Shown piece by piece: positions 1 through 9,113 of a stretch of 23,173 nt of DNA. The DNA lies in contig DHJA01000283.1 of NCBI GenBank assembly GCA_002404095.1, positions 20,712-43,884 on the forward strand, in the 5' to 3' direction. The position numbers and the translations under genes were made by a program. Below the pieces are notes generated by a model. That model searched no databases. It saw only the letters and a program-made list of their open reading frames with translations, and had not been told where the DNA came from. The stretch is from Planctomycetaceae bacterium UBA4732. GTDB taxonomy: Bacteria > Planctomycetota > Planctomycetia > Gemmatales > Gemmataceae. Positions within the stretch are counted from its first letter, which is position 1. Each line of letters starts with the position of its first letter.

Positions 1-2938
1 CCCCCGCAAGGGGGGAGGGAGTACTTGTGGTGATACCTATGGGCGTCAGCTGCGCGGCCAGCATTTCCAGAGGATGATGCGCCCGCCGCCCCGCCAGGTC
101 TTTGATCTGATGACGGCAAGACGTGCCCGGCGCGACCACGGCCGATTCCGGCACCGACGCCAGCGCCGGCAATAGCGCCAATCCAGCTATCTTTACACTC
201 AGGTCGTAATGCTCCTTTTCGTATCCGAAAGAGCCGGCCATGCCGCAACATCCCACGTCCAACACCGTCACGTCCAGGCCGGGGACCAGCCGCAACGCCG
301 CCGCCGTCCCGCCCACGCCGACCAACGCTTTTTGATGGCAATGACCGTGCAGCACGCACTTTTCCTCAAGCGGCCGCAGCCGCAGGGCGCAGCGTCCTTC
401 CTGGACCTGCTTCGCCAGCCAGCCGTCGGCCAGGTGTGCGGCCGCCGCGATGCGCTGCACGTCCGGTCCCGGCGCCAATTCCGTCCACTCGTCGGAAAGC
501 GTCAAGAGACAACTCGGTTCCAAGCCGAGGATGGGTGTTCCGTCGGCGACGCGCCGCGCCAACGCCGGCGCTTGGGACTGCACCAGCGACCGCGTGGCCC
601 GCAAGAATCCTTTACTGAGCGCCGGCCGGCCGCAGCAGTGGAGATTCGTAAGCTCGACGGCATAGCCCGCGCGTTCCAACACGCGCACCGCTGCTCGTCC
701 GACGGCCGGCTCGTTGTACGTCGTGAAGCAATCATCCATCAGGAGGACGCGCCCGATCCGGCCGGCGGCGGCGTCAGGCTTGTGCCTGGCGAACCAGCGG
801 CGGAAATGGCCGGCGTGCAACGACGGTAGACTGCGGCGACGGTCGATGCCCGCCGTCTTTTCGAGCAGCCAGCGCAACGGCCGCTGATTTTGCAGCCAGT
901 TCACCAAAGGAGAAAACGGTGATCCGAGTCGGTTAATGGTGGGAAGGCCGGCCGCGAGCAAATGGCTGAGCGGTCGCGGCCGACCCTGGTAGATTAATTC
1001 CAGCCATTCCGCCTTCAATTTGGCCACGTCCACATTGCTGGGACACTCCGCCTTACACGCCTTACACATCAAGCACAGGTCAAAGATGTCGCGGACCCAT
1101 TTACTCCTCATCTCCCGCAACGGTTGCTCGCCGGATATGGCCAGTCGCAACGCGTTGGCCCGGCCGCGCGTGCTGTCGCGTTCGTCGAGCGTCGCCCGGA
1201 ACGATGGACACATCGTTCCACCCTGCGTCTTGCGGCAGGCGCCGTTGCCGTTGCACATTTCGACCGAGCGGACAAAACCTTCCTGCTTGTCGTAATTGAA
1301 GACAACGGGGAGTTCCGTTGGCCGATAATGGGGGCCGTAGCGAAGGTTCTCCGTCATCCGCGGCGCATCGACAATCTTGCCGGGGTTGAGCAGGCCGTCG
1401 GGGTCGAACGCCGCTTTTACTTCGCGGAATGCCTGGTACACCGTCGGCCCGAACATTTTTTCGTTCCACTCGCTACGCGCCAGACCGTCGCCGTGTTCGC
1501 CGCTGAGCGAGCCGCCATACTCCAATACGAGGTCCGTAACGTCCGCCGCGATGCGGCGCATTCGGGCCACGTCGTCAGGGTCTTTGAGGTTCATAAGCGG
1601 GCGGATGTGCAGACAACCGACGCTGGCGTGGCCGTAGAAAGCGCCATCCGTGCCGTGGCGCCGCAGCGTCTCGCGGAAGCGGGCGATGAACTCGGGCAGC
1701 CGCTCCGGCGCCACCGCGCAATCCTCCACGAACGTCACCGGCTTCCGGTCGCCGCGCATTCCGTACAGCAGCGGCATCCCCGCTTTGCGCAAGTCCCATA
1801 GCGGATCGCGCACCGACGGATCGAGCGCCGGCACGGACGCCGTCAGGCCGTTGACGCCCTCCAACCGCCGGCGCAGCTTCTCGACGCGGTCGGCCACTTC
1901 TTTCTCTTCGTCGCCCTGGAATTCCACCATCAACACCGCCTGCGGCCGACCGCGGATGGCCTTCATCGTCTCCCGCAAGGCCAAATTGCCGGCCGTCAGT
2001 TCTAGCAGGTAATGGTCCATTACTTCGACCGCCGATGGCTTATATTCCAAGCAGGCCGCCACCGCGTCCATCGCCGCCGCCAGCGAAGAAAACTGCGGCA
2101 CCAGGAGGCCGCGAGCTTTCGGCTTCGCAACCAGACCCAACTCGGCCTCGGTGACGATGGCCAGCGTACCTTCGCTGCCGACGAGCAACTGATGCAACCC
2201 AACCGCGTTGTCGTCCATGCCGTCGGCGATCACGTCGAGATTGTAACCGCTCACGCGGCGCAGGATGCGAGGGAAGCGCCGCCTAATCTCTTCCCGATTT
2301 CGCCGAACGATCTCACCTACCTGGCGATAAATTCCTCCTTCCAGGGTGCGCTGTTCGGCCCGGCGGTCCCACTCGGCCGGAGTGACGGAACCGAACGACG
2401 CCCGGCTGCCGTCGCCGAGAACGACTTCGAGGCGGCGGACATGGTCGATGGTCTTGCCGTAAACGATGGAGCGCGAGCCGGCCGAGTTGTTGCCCATCAT
2501 GCCGCCCAGGTTGGCGCGGCTTGATGTGGACACTTCCGGCCCGAAAAGGAGGTTATACGGCGCCAGGGCGCGGTTGAAGGCGTCAAGTACCACGCCGGGC
2601 TGAACGCGGGCGGTGCGTGCAATAGGGTCAATGTCGAGGACGTCGTTAAGATATTTGCTGCAATCGAGGACGACGCCGGGGCCGATGGACTGGCCGGAGA
2701 GGCTGGTGCCGCCGCCGCGCGGCGTGATCGGCACGTGCATTTCGGCGGTGATCTGCACTGCCGCGACGATGTCCTCGGCGGATTTGGGTAGGATGACGCC
2801 GAGCGGCTCAATCTGGTAGATGCTGGCGTCCGTGCTGTAGAGGCGGCGCGAGCCGACGTCGAAGCGGACCTCCCCGGCGAGGTGCTTGCGCAGGTGACGG
2901 GCCAGACTGTCGCGGCGAAGTTCGGTGAAGTCGGTCAT
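1..2938 (-). CDS. FAD-binding and (4Fe-4S)-binding oxidoreductase, D-2-hydroxyacid dehydrogenase type (partial, 3' end off window)
   Basis: The frame is open from ATG at 2938 to the left edge (979 residues, no stop), so the C-terminus is missing. The first half is a glycolate-oxidase GlcD-like flavoprotein: an FAD-binding loop PRGGGTSLSGQS near residue 75, then an FAD-oxidase C-terminal domain ending in SGEHGDGLARS. The second half is GlcF-like: a CxGxGACRK...C577 segment, a ferredoxin motif with Cys622, Cys625, Cys628 and Cys632, and two CCG motifs (768-770 and 897-899). This one-chain GlcD+GlcF architecture of about 1000 residues matches the YdiJ family, which oxidises D-2-hydroxyglutarate or D-lactate-like substrates and passes electrons through Fe-S centres. 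The substrate here is inferred from family only. The gene stands alone, 111 bp downstream of the peptidase gene on the same strand; the region before its ATG has only a weak GGGAA ribosome site. Confidence 0.9.
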   Translation of the reverse strand, partial: MTDFTELRRDSLARHLRKHLAGEVRFDVGSRRLYSTDASIYQIEPLGVILPKSAEDIVAAVQITAEMHVPITPRGGGTSLSGQSIGPGVVLDCSKYLNDVLDIDPIARTARVQPGVVLDAFNRALAPYNLLFGPEVSTSSRANLGGMMGNNSAGSRSIVYGKTIDHVRRLEVVLGDGSRASFGSVTPAEWDRRAEQRTLEGGIYRQVGEIVRRNREEIRRRFPRILRRVSGYNLDVIADGMDDNAVGLHQLLVGSEGTLAIVTEAELGLVAKPKARGLLVPQFSSLAAAMDAVAACLEYKPSAVEVMDHYLLELTAGNLALRETMKAIRGRPQAVLMVEFQGDEEKEVADRVEKLRRRLEGVNGLTASVPALDPSVRDPLWDLRKAGMPLLYGMRGDRKPVTFVEDCAVAPERLPEFIARFRETLRRHGTDGAFYGHASVGCLHIRPLMNLKDPDDVARMRRIAADVTDLVLEYGGSLSGEHGDGLARSEWNEKMFGPTVYQAFREVKAAFDPDGLLNPGKIVDAPRMTENLRYGPHYRPTELPVVFNYDKQEGFVRSVEMCNGNGACRKTQGGTMCPSFRATLDERDSTRGRANALRLAISGEQPLREMRSKWVRDIFDLCLMCKACKAECPSNVDVAKLKAEWLELIYQGRPRPLSHLLAAGLPTINRLGSPFSPLVNWLQNQRPLRWLLEKTAGIDRRRSLPSLHAGHFRRWFARHKPDAAAGRIGRVLLMDDCFTTYNEPAVGRAAVRVLERAGYAVELTNLHCCGRPALSKGFLRATRSLVQSQAPALARRVADGTPILGLEPSCLLTLSDEWTELAPGPDVQRIAAAAHLADGWLAKQVQEGRCALRLRPLEEKCVLHGHCHQKALVGVGGTAAALRLVPGLDVTVLDVGCCGMAGSFGYEKEHYDLSVKIAGLALLPALASVPESAVVAPGTSCRHQIKDLAGRRAHHPLEMLAAQLTPIGITTSTPSPLAG

Positions 2939-3049
2939 GGTTCCCGTATTGTCCGTGACCGCCGCGGTCGCGGCAAGGGATCACGGCGTCGCCAAAAGCT
3001 TGATCGCTAAGGGAGTTCATCCCCGCCGCTCGCTTTTTGCTAGTACATC

Positions 3050-5311
3050 TCAAGGCGCCTTGCGCGCCTCCGGCTTGCCCAAAACCTTGTGAAAATGGCC
3101 GGCGATCCGCTCGTACAGACGCTCCATCACTACGGGATCGGGGGTCATGTGCGTCATGCCCGCCAACGGCAACAGATCGAAGTCCTTGCCCGCCCGGAAC
3201 AGGGCGTTGGTAAGTTTCAGCGTGTGCCGGAAGTAGACGTTGTCGTCGGCCGTGCCGTGGACCAGCAAGAGCGGACGTTTCAGGTCCGCCGCGTAAGTCA
3301 GCAGCGACGCCTCCTTGTAAGCGGCGGCCTCGGTATCGGGAAGTCCCAAATAGCGCTCCGTATAGTGCGTATCATAGTCCAACCAGTCCACCACCGGGGC
3401 GCCGGCGACCGCCGCCTTGTAAACTTCCGGCGCCTTTAGCACCGCCAACGCGGACAGGTAGCCGCCGAACGACCAGCCGTAGATGCCGACGCGCTCCAGG
3501 TCCATTTCGGGAAAGCGCTTGCCCAACGCCTTGAGGCCGGCGATCTGATCCTCAAGCGGAACACTGCCGAAGTGCGTACTCAGCGCTTTTTCCCAGTCGC
3601 GGCCGCGGCCCGGCGTGCCGCGATTGTCCACGGCCGCGACGATGAAACCCTGGTCGGCCAGCCATTGGTCGATGAGTCGGCCGGCCATCGCGTCCTGGAC
3701 CTGCAAATGCGTCGGCCCACCGTATACGTGGACGATCACGGGATAACGCTTGGTCTTGTCGAAGTCGTGGGGCCGGACGACGTAGGCGTAAAAGCCGGGG
3801 TCGTCGCCGACTTTGAGGGTTTCGGTGTTCAGCGCGAACGGCGGTTCTTCCGCCACGGACGGCAGCTCGCCGACTAGGACGCCGTCCGCCGTATGGAACG
3901 TCGTTTTCGGCATGGCCGCGGTCGAGGTAAACGTTTCGACGTAGACCTCATGGCCCTTGGCGAAAACGGCCGTGTGTACGCCCGCCTTCTTTGTCACTTG
4001 CGTCGCCTTGCCGCCTTCCAGCGGCACGATGTACAGCTGCGATTCCGTCGGGTCGGTGCTGGCCCGGTAGGCGATCCGCCCCGCCGCAGGGTCGAAGTCG
4101 AGCAACTCCAGAAACCCGGCCTCCGCCGGCACGAGGACGGATTGAAGGCCGCCGCCCTTGTCGCGCCGCTCTAAGCGCGGCCCGGCCTTGTCTTCGCTCA
4201 CCCAAAGGAATGAGCCGTCCTTGAGCCAACGCGGGCAATCGTGACGCAGGTTCACCCACGCGGCGTCGCGCTCGGTCAACAGCGGCGTTGTCTTGCCGGT
4301 CGCGGGATCGACCTTCAGCAACACCAACTCCGACTGCATGCGGTTTTGCACCGTCAGCGTCAACGGGCCGTCCTTTGGCCATCTCACATCAGCCAAATAG
4401 GGATATTTTTTGTCGTCCCATTCGATCCAGAGCGTCTGGCCGCCCTGGGGTTTGATAATGCGCTCGCGGTCCATTGCCGCGACAATGCCCAGGCGTATCT
4501 TGACGTTCGCCTTGCCCGGACGCGGGTAGAAGAATGGCTGGCCAGGCTGATCCGGATGTATCGGGTCGGCGACTTGCCACACCTCCACGCCTTCGGCGTC
4601 GGCCTCTTCGTAAACAATGGAAGTGCCGTCCGGCGACCACCAATAGCCCGTGAAGCGGCCCATCTCTTCCTGAGCCACGAACTCGGCCAGGCCGTGCGTC
4701 TTCTTCTCCGTGCCCCCAGTCGTGAGGCGCGTCTCGGAAGTCAGACCCTCGTCCATCATGTAAAGGTCGTGGTTCCGAACGTAGGCGACGCCGGCGCGCT
4801 GGGGCGAAAATTTCGGATCGACAATCACGCCCTCGCCGGCCGGCAGTTCTTCGATCTTGCCCGTAATGCGACCCACCAAGTACAGTTTGCTGGACAGAGC
4901 CACGAGAATATGATTGCCCTCGGCCGAAAGCTGGAAGTCGGTGAAGCCGCCGACGCTGACGCGCTGGCGTTCACGGCGGGCCTTCTCCTCGGGGCTGAGG
5001 TGTTCCTCGGCGCCTTTGAGCAATTGTTCCGGCGTGAGCAGTTCGCGCGATTTGCCGGTGGCCGTGTCGAACTCGAAGAGGCTCAGTTTCGGAACGCGGG
5101 CTTTCGCGCGCAGAAACAGCACGAACTTGCCGTCGGCCGTCGGCTTGGGCCGGACGGGCCGGCCGAGTTGGAAGCCGCGCGTCTCGGCGTAAAGGCGGAG
5201 GAAGCGGGCGTCCAAAGGCGCGTCCTTTGCGGCGGGCGAAGGTTGACCATGGGCCGCGGCGACGGCGGCGAACAGGAGGACCGGGACGAGGAAAAGCGGT
5301 ATAGTGCGCAT
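3050..5311 (-). CDS. Exported S9 family peptidase, dipeptidyl peptidase IV type
   Basis: This 753-residue protein begins with a signal peptide (hydrophobic residues 5-20, then AHGQ), so it is probably periplasmic or secreted. Residues about 60-480 form the DPP IV beta-propeller and include the paired glutamates E215-E216 (QEEMGRF), which in DPP IV enzymes bind the substrate amino terminus. Residues about 500-745 are the alpha/beta-hydrolase domain. The nucleophile S614 sits in GWSFGGYLS, the acidic residue in HGTADDN (689-690), and H721 in GMTHMTP. The expected activity is release of N-terminal dipeptides, often after proline; exact specificity cannot be read from sequence. It diverges from the HAD phosphatase gene with only 51 bp between starts. 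No strong ribosome site precedes the ATG. Several long plus-strand frames opposite this gene are shadows. Confidence 0.93.
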   Translation of the reverse strand: MRTIPLFLVPVLLFAAVAAAHGQPSPAAKDAPLDARFLRLYAETRGFQLGRPVRPKPTADGKFVLFLRAKARVPKLSLFEFDTATGKSRELLTPEQLLKGAEEHLSPEEKARRERQRVSVGGFTDFQLSAEGNHILVALSSKLYLVGRITGKIEELPAGEGVIVDPKFSPQRAGVAYVRNHDLYMMDEGLTSETRLTTGGTEKKTHGLAEFVAQEEMGRFTGYWWSPDGTSIVYEEADAEGVEVWQVADPIHPDQPGQPFFYPRPGKANVKIRLGIVAAMDRERIIKPQGGQTLWIEWDDKKYPYLADVRWPKDGPLTLTVQNRMQSELVLLKVDPATGKTTPLLTERDAAWVNLRHDCPRWLKDGSFLWVSEDKAGPRLERRDKGGGLQSVLVPAEAGFLELLDFDPAAGRIAYRASTDPTESQLYIVPLEGGKATQVTKKAGVHTAVFAKGHEVYVETFTSTAAMPKTTFHTADGVLVGELPSVAEEPPFALNTETLKVGDDPGFYAYVVRPHDFDKTKRYPVIVHVYGGPTHLQVQDAMAGRLIDQWLADQGFIVAAVDNRGTPGRGRDWEKALSTHFGSVPLEDQIAGLKALGKRFPEMDLERVGIYGWSFGGYLSALAVLKAPEVYKAAVAGAPVVDWLDYDTHYTERYLGLPDTEAAAYKEASLLTYAADLKRPLLLVHGTADDNVYFRHTLKLTNALFRAGKDFDLLPLAGMTHMTPDPVVMERLYERIAGHFHKVLGKPEARKAP

Positions 5312-5362
5312 GGCAGGAGCCTACCAGACGCGGGGAAAAAGGACAAGGAAAGGCGCGGCGTC

Positions 5363-6061
5363 ATGATCGAGGAATTACGATCCGCCCCTGGCGCCGTATT
5401 CTTCGACGCCGTGGGTTCGCTGATTCATCCCGATCCGCCGGCGCCCGTCGTGTACGCCGCCGTCGGCCGACGCTACGGCAGCGCCCTCGACATTGAAGCG
5501 ATTACGGCTCATTTTCGCGTTGCCTTCCGCCGTCAGGAAGCAATCGACCGCCTCAGCGGTTGGCGCACCGACGAAGACCGCGAATACGCCCGTTGGCGCG
5601 CGATCGTCGCCGAAACCCTTTCGGACGCGGCCGACCCCGAGGCGTGTTTCCAGGAGCTATATGCCCACTTCGCCCGGCCGGACGCTTGGCGCGTCCAAGC
5701 CGAAGCCGGCCCGACCCTCCGAATTATGGCCGAGCGCGGTTGGCACGTCGGCATAGGCTCCAACTTCGACGCGCGGCTGCGCGGCGTGGTCGCCGGACTG
5801 CCGGAATTGCGGCCGGTGCGAACAATGGTCATTAGCTCGGAAGTCGGCTTCCGTAAGCCGGCCGATCCGTTCTTCGAGGAAATCGGTCGCAAGACAAAAA
5901 TAGCGCCTACAAGGATCGTTTATATCGGCGATGACTTCGCCAATGACTACGCCGGCGCCCGTGCGGCGGGAATGAAAGCGATACTCTTTGATCCGGAGGG
6001 TAAATGTCGAGATAGCACGGTTCGGCGCGTTGTTGACCTCCCCGGTCTGTTAGCCGAATGA
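5363..6061 (+). CDS. HAD superfamily hydrolase (HDHD3-like phosphatase)
   Basis: The start was set at 5363 because the frame further upstream is only the shadow of the peptidase gene and because AGGAAAGG lies about 10 nt before this ATG. That gives 232 residues, normal for a HAD hydrolase. Motif I is FFDAVGSL with nucleophile D15; the usual DxDxT is replaced by DAVGS, as in the HDHD3-like branch. Motif II serine is S133 (GIGSNFD), motif III lysine is K165 (FRKPADPFF), and motif IV is GDDFANDYAGA with D190/D191. Residues about 20-105 are the helical C1 cap. It is probably a cytoplasmic phosphatase of a small phosphorylated metabolite; the substrate is unknown. The gene is followed after 79 bp by the LRR gene on the same strand. 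Confidence 0.88.
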   Translation: MIEELRSAPGAVFFDAVGSLIHPDPPAPVVYAAVGRRYGSALDIEAITAHFRVAFRRQEAIDRLSGWRTDEDREYARWRAIVAETLSDAADPEACFQELYAHFARPDAWRVQAEAGPTLRIMAERGWHVGIGSNFDARLRGVVAGLPELRPVRTMVISSEVGFRKPADPFFEEIGRKTKIAPTRIVYIGDDFANDYAGARAAGMKAILFDPEGKCRDSTVRRVVDLPGLLAE

Positions 6062-6140
6062 GCCGTTTCACGCTGGCCATCACCGAAGTTGACGGGTAGT
6101 ATTACTCCTGTCATCCCTCATCGCTTAGGAGCCTGAAGCC

Positions 6141-8375
6141 ATGCCGAACCATTTTCGTCCCCTCGCCGTTTGTGTCCTAATGCTTGCGGCTGTCCCGCTG
6201 TACGCCGACGACGCCGAGGACCAAGCCGTCAAGGCCGTCCACAAGCTCGGCGGCGAGGTGGTCCGAGATGACAAGGATCCGGCAAAACCCGTCGTCGAGG
6301 TGGACCTCGCCGGTACTCAGGTGACGGACGCGGGGCTGAAAGAATTGGCCAGCCTTAAGGCGCTGAAGACGTTGAGCCTCAGTCATACGCAGGTGACGGA
6401 CGCGGGAATGAAAGAATTGGCCGGCCTCACGGCGCTGGAATCGCTGGACCTCTCCCATACCGTGGTAACGAGCCGGATAACGAAGGCATTGGCCGGCTTC
6501 AAGAAGTTACGGACGCTGAATCTCAGTGAATGCGATTTCATTTCGGGATACTTCGGACTAGAGGGGCTGGCCGACCTCAAGGGACTGCGATCCCTGAATG
6601 TCAACATTACTTATCTGGAGGGCGACGGTCTAAAGGGGCTGTCCGCTCTCAAAGAGCTACAAACGCTGGAACTCAGCGGAGCGAGGAACGAGGAATTGAA
6701 GGAGGTGGCCGCCCTCAAGGGACTGCGAACACTGAACATCAGCTGGTCCAGTAGCGTGTCGGACGCAGGACTGAAGGAACTTGCCGGCCTCAAGGGACTG
6801 CAAACGCTGAACCTTCGGGGTACTCAAGTGACGGACGCGGGATTGAAGGAATTGGCCGCCCTTGACGGCCTGCAATCGCTGAACCTCAGCAACTGTCAAA
6901 GATTGACGAACGCGGGCCTGAAGGAACTGGCCGGCCTCAAGGGACTGCGGACGCTGAACATCGGGCAAAACCAGGGGTGGTTGACGGATGCGGGACTGAA
7001 AGAACTCGCCGGCCTCAAAGGGCTGGAAGAGCTGAACCTCAGCGGGTGCAATAAATTGACGGACGCTGGCCTGAAGGAATTGGCCGGTCTTGCGAAGCTG
7101 CAACGGTTGTATCTCGGCTTTACCGGAGTAACGGATGCGGGTCTGAAAGAACTGGTCGGCCTCCAATCGCTGCAGACGTTGGACCTTGCCTTTACCAATA
7201 TGTCGGGTGTGGTGCGGAAGGACCCTGGCAGTGTGTCGAAAGTCAGCCCTACATCGGGCGCGGGACTCAAGGAAGTGACCGCCCTCCAAGGTCTACAAAC
7301 CTTGAACCTCAACTCTTGCGAGGCGACGGACGCGGGTCTAAAAGGATTCGCCGCCCTCAAGAATCTGCGAACGCTGGACCTCGGAGACAACTACGCGGTG
7401 ACGGACGCGGGAGTGAAGGAACTCGTCGGCCTCAAGAACCTACAGACGCTGAACCTGGGGGGAACCCAGATGACGGACGCCGGACTGAGGGAACTCGTCG
7501 GTCTCAAAGCGCTGCAGACGTTGACGCTCGGCGGGGTGACGGAGGCGGGGATGAAGAATTTGGCCGGCCTTCAGGCGCTGAAGACGCTGTCCCCCGGAGG
7601 CGGAGGAACGGAGACGGGACTGAAGGAATTGGCCGGCCTCAAAGCGCTGAAGACGCTGAACATCAATGTGACGGACGGGACGTTGCGGGCGTTACGGAAA
7701 ATCGGCCTTCTGCACGCGCTGAGCCAGGCCGAAGCCGGCGTCATTCCCCCTGAAACCTACGCGAACTTAACGGACAACATTTATAGGAATCTGTTCCCAG
7801 ACCGCGAGGGCGTCAAGCGACCTGCAACCATCGCGGACGTTTGGAGACTGAATCTCGCCGGCAGCCAGGTGACGGACGCGGGGCTGAAGGAATTAGCCGG
7901 CATGAAGGGCTTACAAATACTGGACCTCTACAACACGGCGGTAACGGGCGCGGGACTGAAGGAATTGGCCGGCCTCAAGGAACTGCAGGAGGTGAATCTC
8001 CAGTTTAACAAGCTGACGGACGAGGGACTCAAGGGAATCGCCGCCCTCGACGGCTTGCAGACACTGAACCTCAGCGGATGCAGTGGAGGGACGGACGCGG
8101 GACTCAAGGAACTGGCCGCCCTCAAGGATTTGCGGACGCTGAACCTTGGCGGGTACAGGGGACTGACGGACGAAGGACTAAAGGGACTGGCAACCCTCAA
8201 GAGTCTGCAACCGCTTGATCTTGACGGGACGAACGCGGTGACGGATGCGGGTCTGAAAGAGTTGGCCGGCCTCAAGACACTGAAGACGTTAACCTTTTCT
8301 CAAACCGCCGTGACGGCGGCAGGCGCCGCGGAACTGCGCAAGGCGTTACCTGGATGCAAGATTAATGGTAAGTGA
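6141..8375 (+). CDS. Exported leucine-rich repeat protein (about 25 LRRs)
   Basis: AGGAG at 6127-6131 precedes the ATG by 9 nt. The 744-residue product starts with a signal peptide (hydrophobic residues about 9-21, cleavage near LYADD). From residue 50 it is a solenoid of 23-26-residue repeats of the type TLNLSGTQVTDAGLKELAGL, about 19 copies up to residue 525. A non-repeat segment of about 40 residues follows (IPPETYANLTDNIYRN region), then about 7 more copies to the end. Repeat 13 carries an extra loop (residues about 353-368). LRR proteins of this kind are expanded in planctomycetes and mediate protein-protein contacts; no enzymatic domain or membrane anchor is visible. The repeats are also similar at DNA level, so copy number may change by recombination. 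Confidence 0.9.
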   Translation: MPNHFRPLAVCVLMLAAVPLYADDAEDQAVKAVHKLGGEVVRDDKDPAKPVVEVDLAGTQVTDAGLKELASLKALKTLSLSHTQVTDAGMKELAGLTALESLDLSHTVVTSRITKALAGFKKLRTLNLSECDFISGYFGLEGLADLKGLRSLNVNITYLEGDGLKGLSALKELQTLELSGARNEELKEVAALKGLRTLNISWSSSVSDAGLKELAGLKGLQTLNLRGTQVTDAGLKELAALDGLQSLNLSNCQRLTNAGLKELAGLKGLRTLNIGQNQGWLTDAGLKELAGLKGLEELNLSGCNKLTDAGLKELAGLAKLQRLYLGFTGVTDAGLKELVGLQSLQTLDLAFTNMSGVVRKDPGSVSKVSPTSGAGLKEVTALQGLQTLNLNSCEATDAGLKGFAALKNLRTLDLGDNYAVTDAGVKELVGLKNLQTLNLGGTQMTDAGLRELVGLKALQTLTLGGVTEAGMKNLAGLQALKTLSPGGGGTETGLKELAGLKALKTLNINVTDGTLRALRKIGLLHALSQAEAGVIPPETYANLTDNIYRNLFPDREGVKRPATIADVWRLNLAGSQVTDAGLKELAGMKGLQILDLYNTAVTGAGLKELAGLKELQEVNLQFNKLTDEGLKGIAALDGLQTLNLSGCSGGTDAGLKELAALKDLRTLNLGGYRGLTDEGLKGLATLKSLQPLDLDGTNAVTDAGLKELAGLKTLKTLTFSQTAVTAAGAAELRKALPGCKINGK

Positions 8376-8438
8376 CGGTTGGTGAAGTGAACAGGGCCGC
8401 GAAGGTCTGCCGCAACGCGACCTATTTTCAGACGTTCT

Positions 8439-9104
8439 CTATGCCTTCGGCCGACGTTTCGCTTTGGTGGGTTTGACGCCCTCGGGTTTTTGGGTGTCGA
8501 AGGCCGCGGTTACGTCCACCGTGAATCCCGGCAACAAATGGGATGTGGCGATCTCGCCTCTGGCGAACTCCCCGTGAACCGAGTAACTCTCCCCGACCAA
8601 CCGTAGCACCGTGATCGTTACTTGTCGCTGATCGACGACCCAATACTCCGGAATGCCTGCCTTGGCATAGTCGCGTCGCTTCTCCTTGAGGTCGCGGCGA
8701 CGGCTCTTGGCGCCTGGACTGACAATCTCCATAACCAAGTCGGCGCCCGTCCAAAACCTTTCGCCCATGAGGTCGTAGTGTTGCCTTAACACAAAAAGAA
8801 TATCTGGCTCTCGAAATTCGCCAGGCCCGAGGCGAACCGGCAGCGGGCCGATTAGAACTACTCCTAACTTCTTTCTAACATTGACCGCCGCGAGCAGTTC
8901 ATACAGACAGGCGAGTAACCGTTGATGGGATGTCGTAGGGGAAGGCAGAAGATCGATGCGGCCTTGTGAAAATTCGACGAAATAATTGCCGTCCAAATTC
9001 AGATACTCTTCTTCGCTCAACAATCTCTTTGCCGCAAGTAAACGCTCCGCGTCCCACGCTGGCTCTCCCTCTTCAAGCGATGTGTGATTGGAGTTTTTTT
9101 TCAT
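8439..9104 (-). CDS. Uma2 family endonuclease-like protein
   Basis: This 221-residue protein has the Uma2 (DUF820) restriction-endonuclease-like fold signatures: REPDILFV with D101, DLVMEIVSP with E126 and S129, a downstream K142 with Y146, and the closing EYWVVD block (D158). The acidic residues and lysine are those expected for a PD-(D/E)XK active site, so nuclease activity is plausible, although few Uma2 proteins have a known role. The tail (about 200-221) is lysine/arginine-rich. GAGGTGAGG precedes the ATG. The start lies 9 bp after the thrS stop, which suggests co-transcription with thrS. The second to fifth codons form an eight-base A run after the ATG. Uma2 genes are highly expanded in planctomycetes and cyanobacteria. 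Confidence 0.87.
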   Translation of the reverse strand: MKKNSNHTSLEEGEPAWDAERLLAAKRLLSEEEYLNLDGNYFVEFSQGRIDLLPSPTTSHQRLLACLYELLAAVNVRKKLGVVLIGPLPVRLGPGEFREPDILFVLRQHYDLMGERFWTGADLVMEIVSPGAKSRRRDLKEKRRDYAKAGIPEYWVVDQRQVTITVLRLVGESYSVHGEFARGEIATSHLLPGFTVDVTAAFDTQKPEGVKPTKAKRRPKA

Positions 9105-9113
9105 CGCCTCACC

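Noticed and set aside
2808..3053. Small minus-strand ORF between the oxidoreductase and peptidase genes
   Set aside because: Two thirds of it overlaps the oxidoreductase N-terminus in another frame and the remainder is not protein-like.
4241..5362. Long plus-strand open frame upstream of the HAD gene, in phase with it
   Set aside because: It is antisense to the DPP IV-like peptidase, has no family resemblance, and a ribosome site favours the start at 5363.
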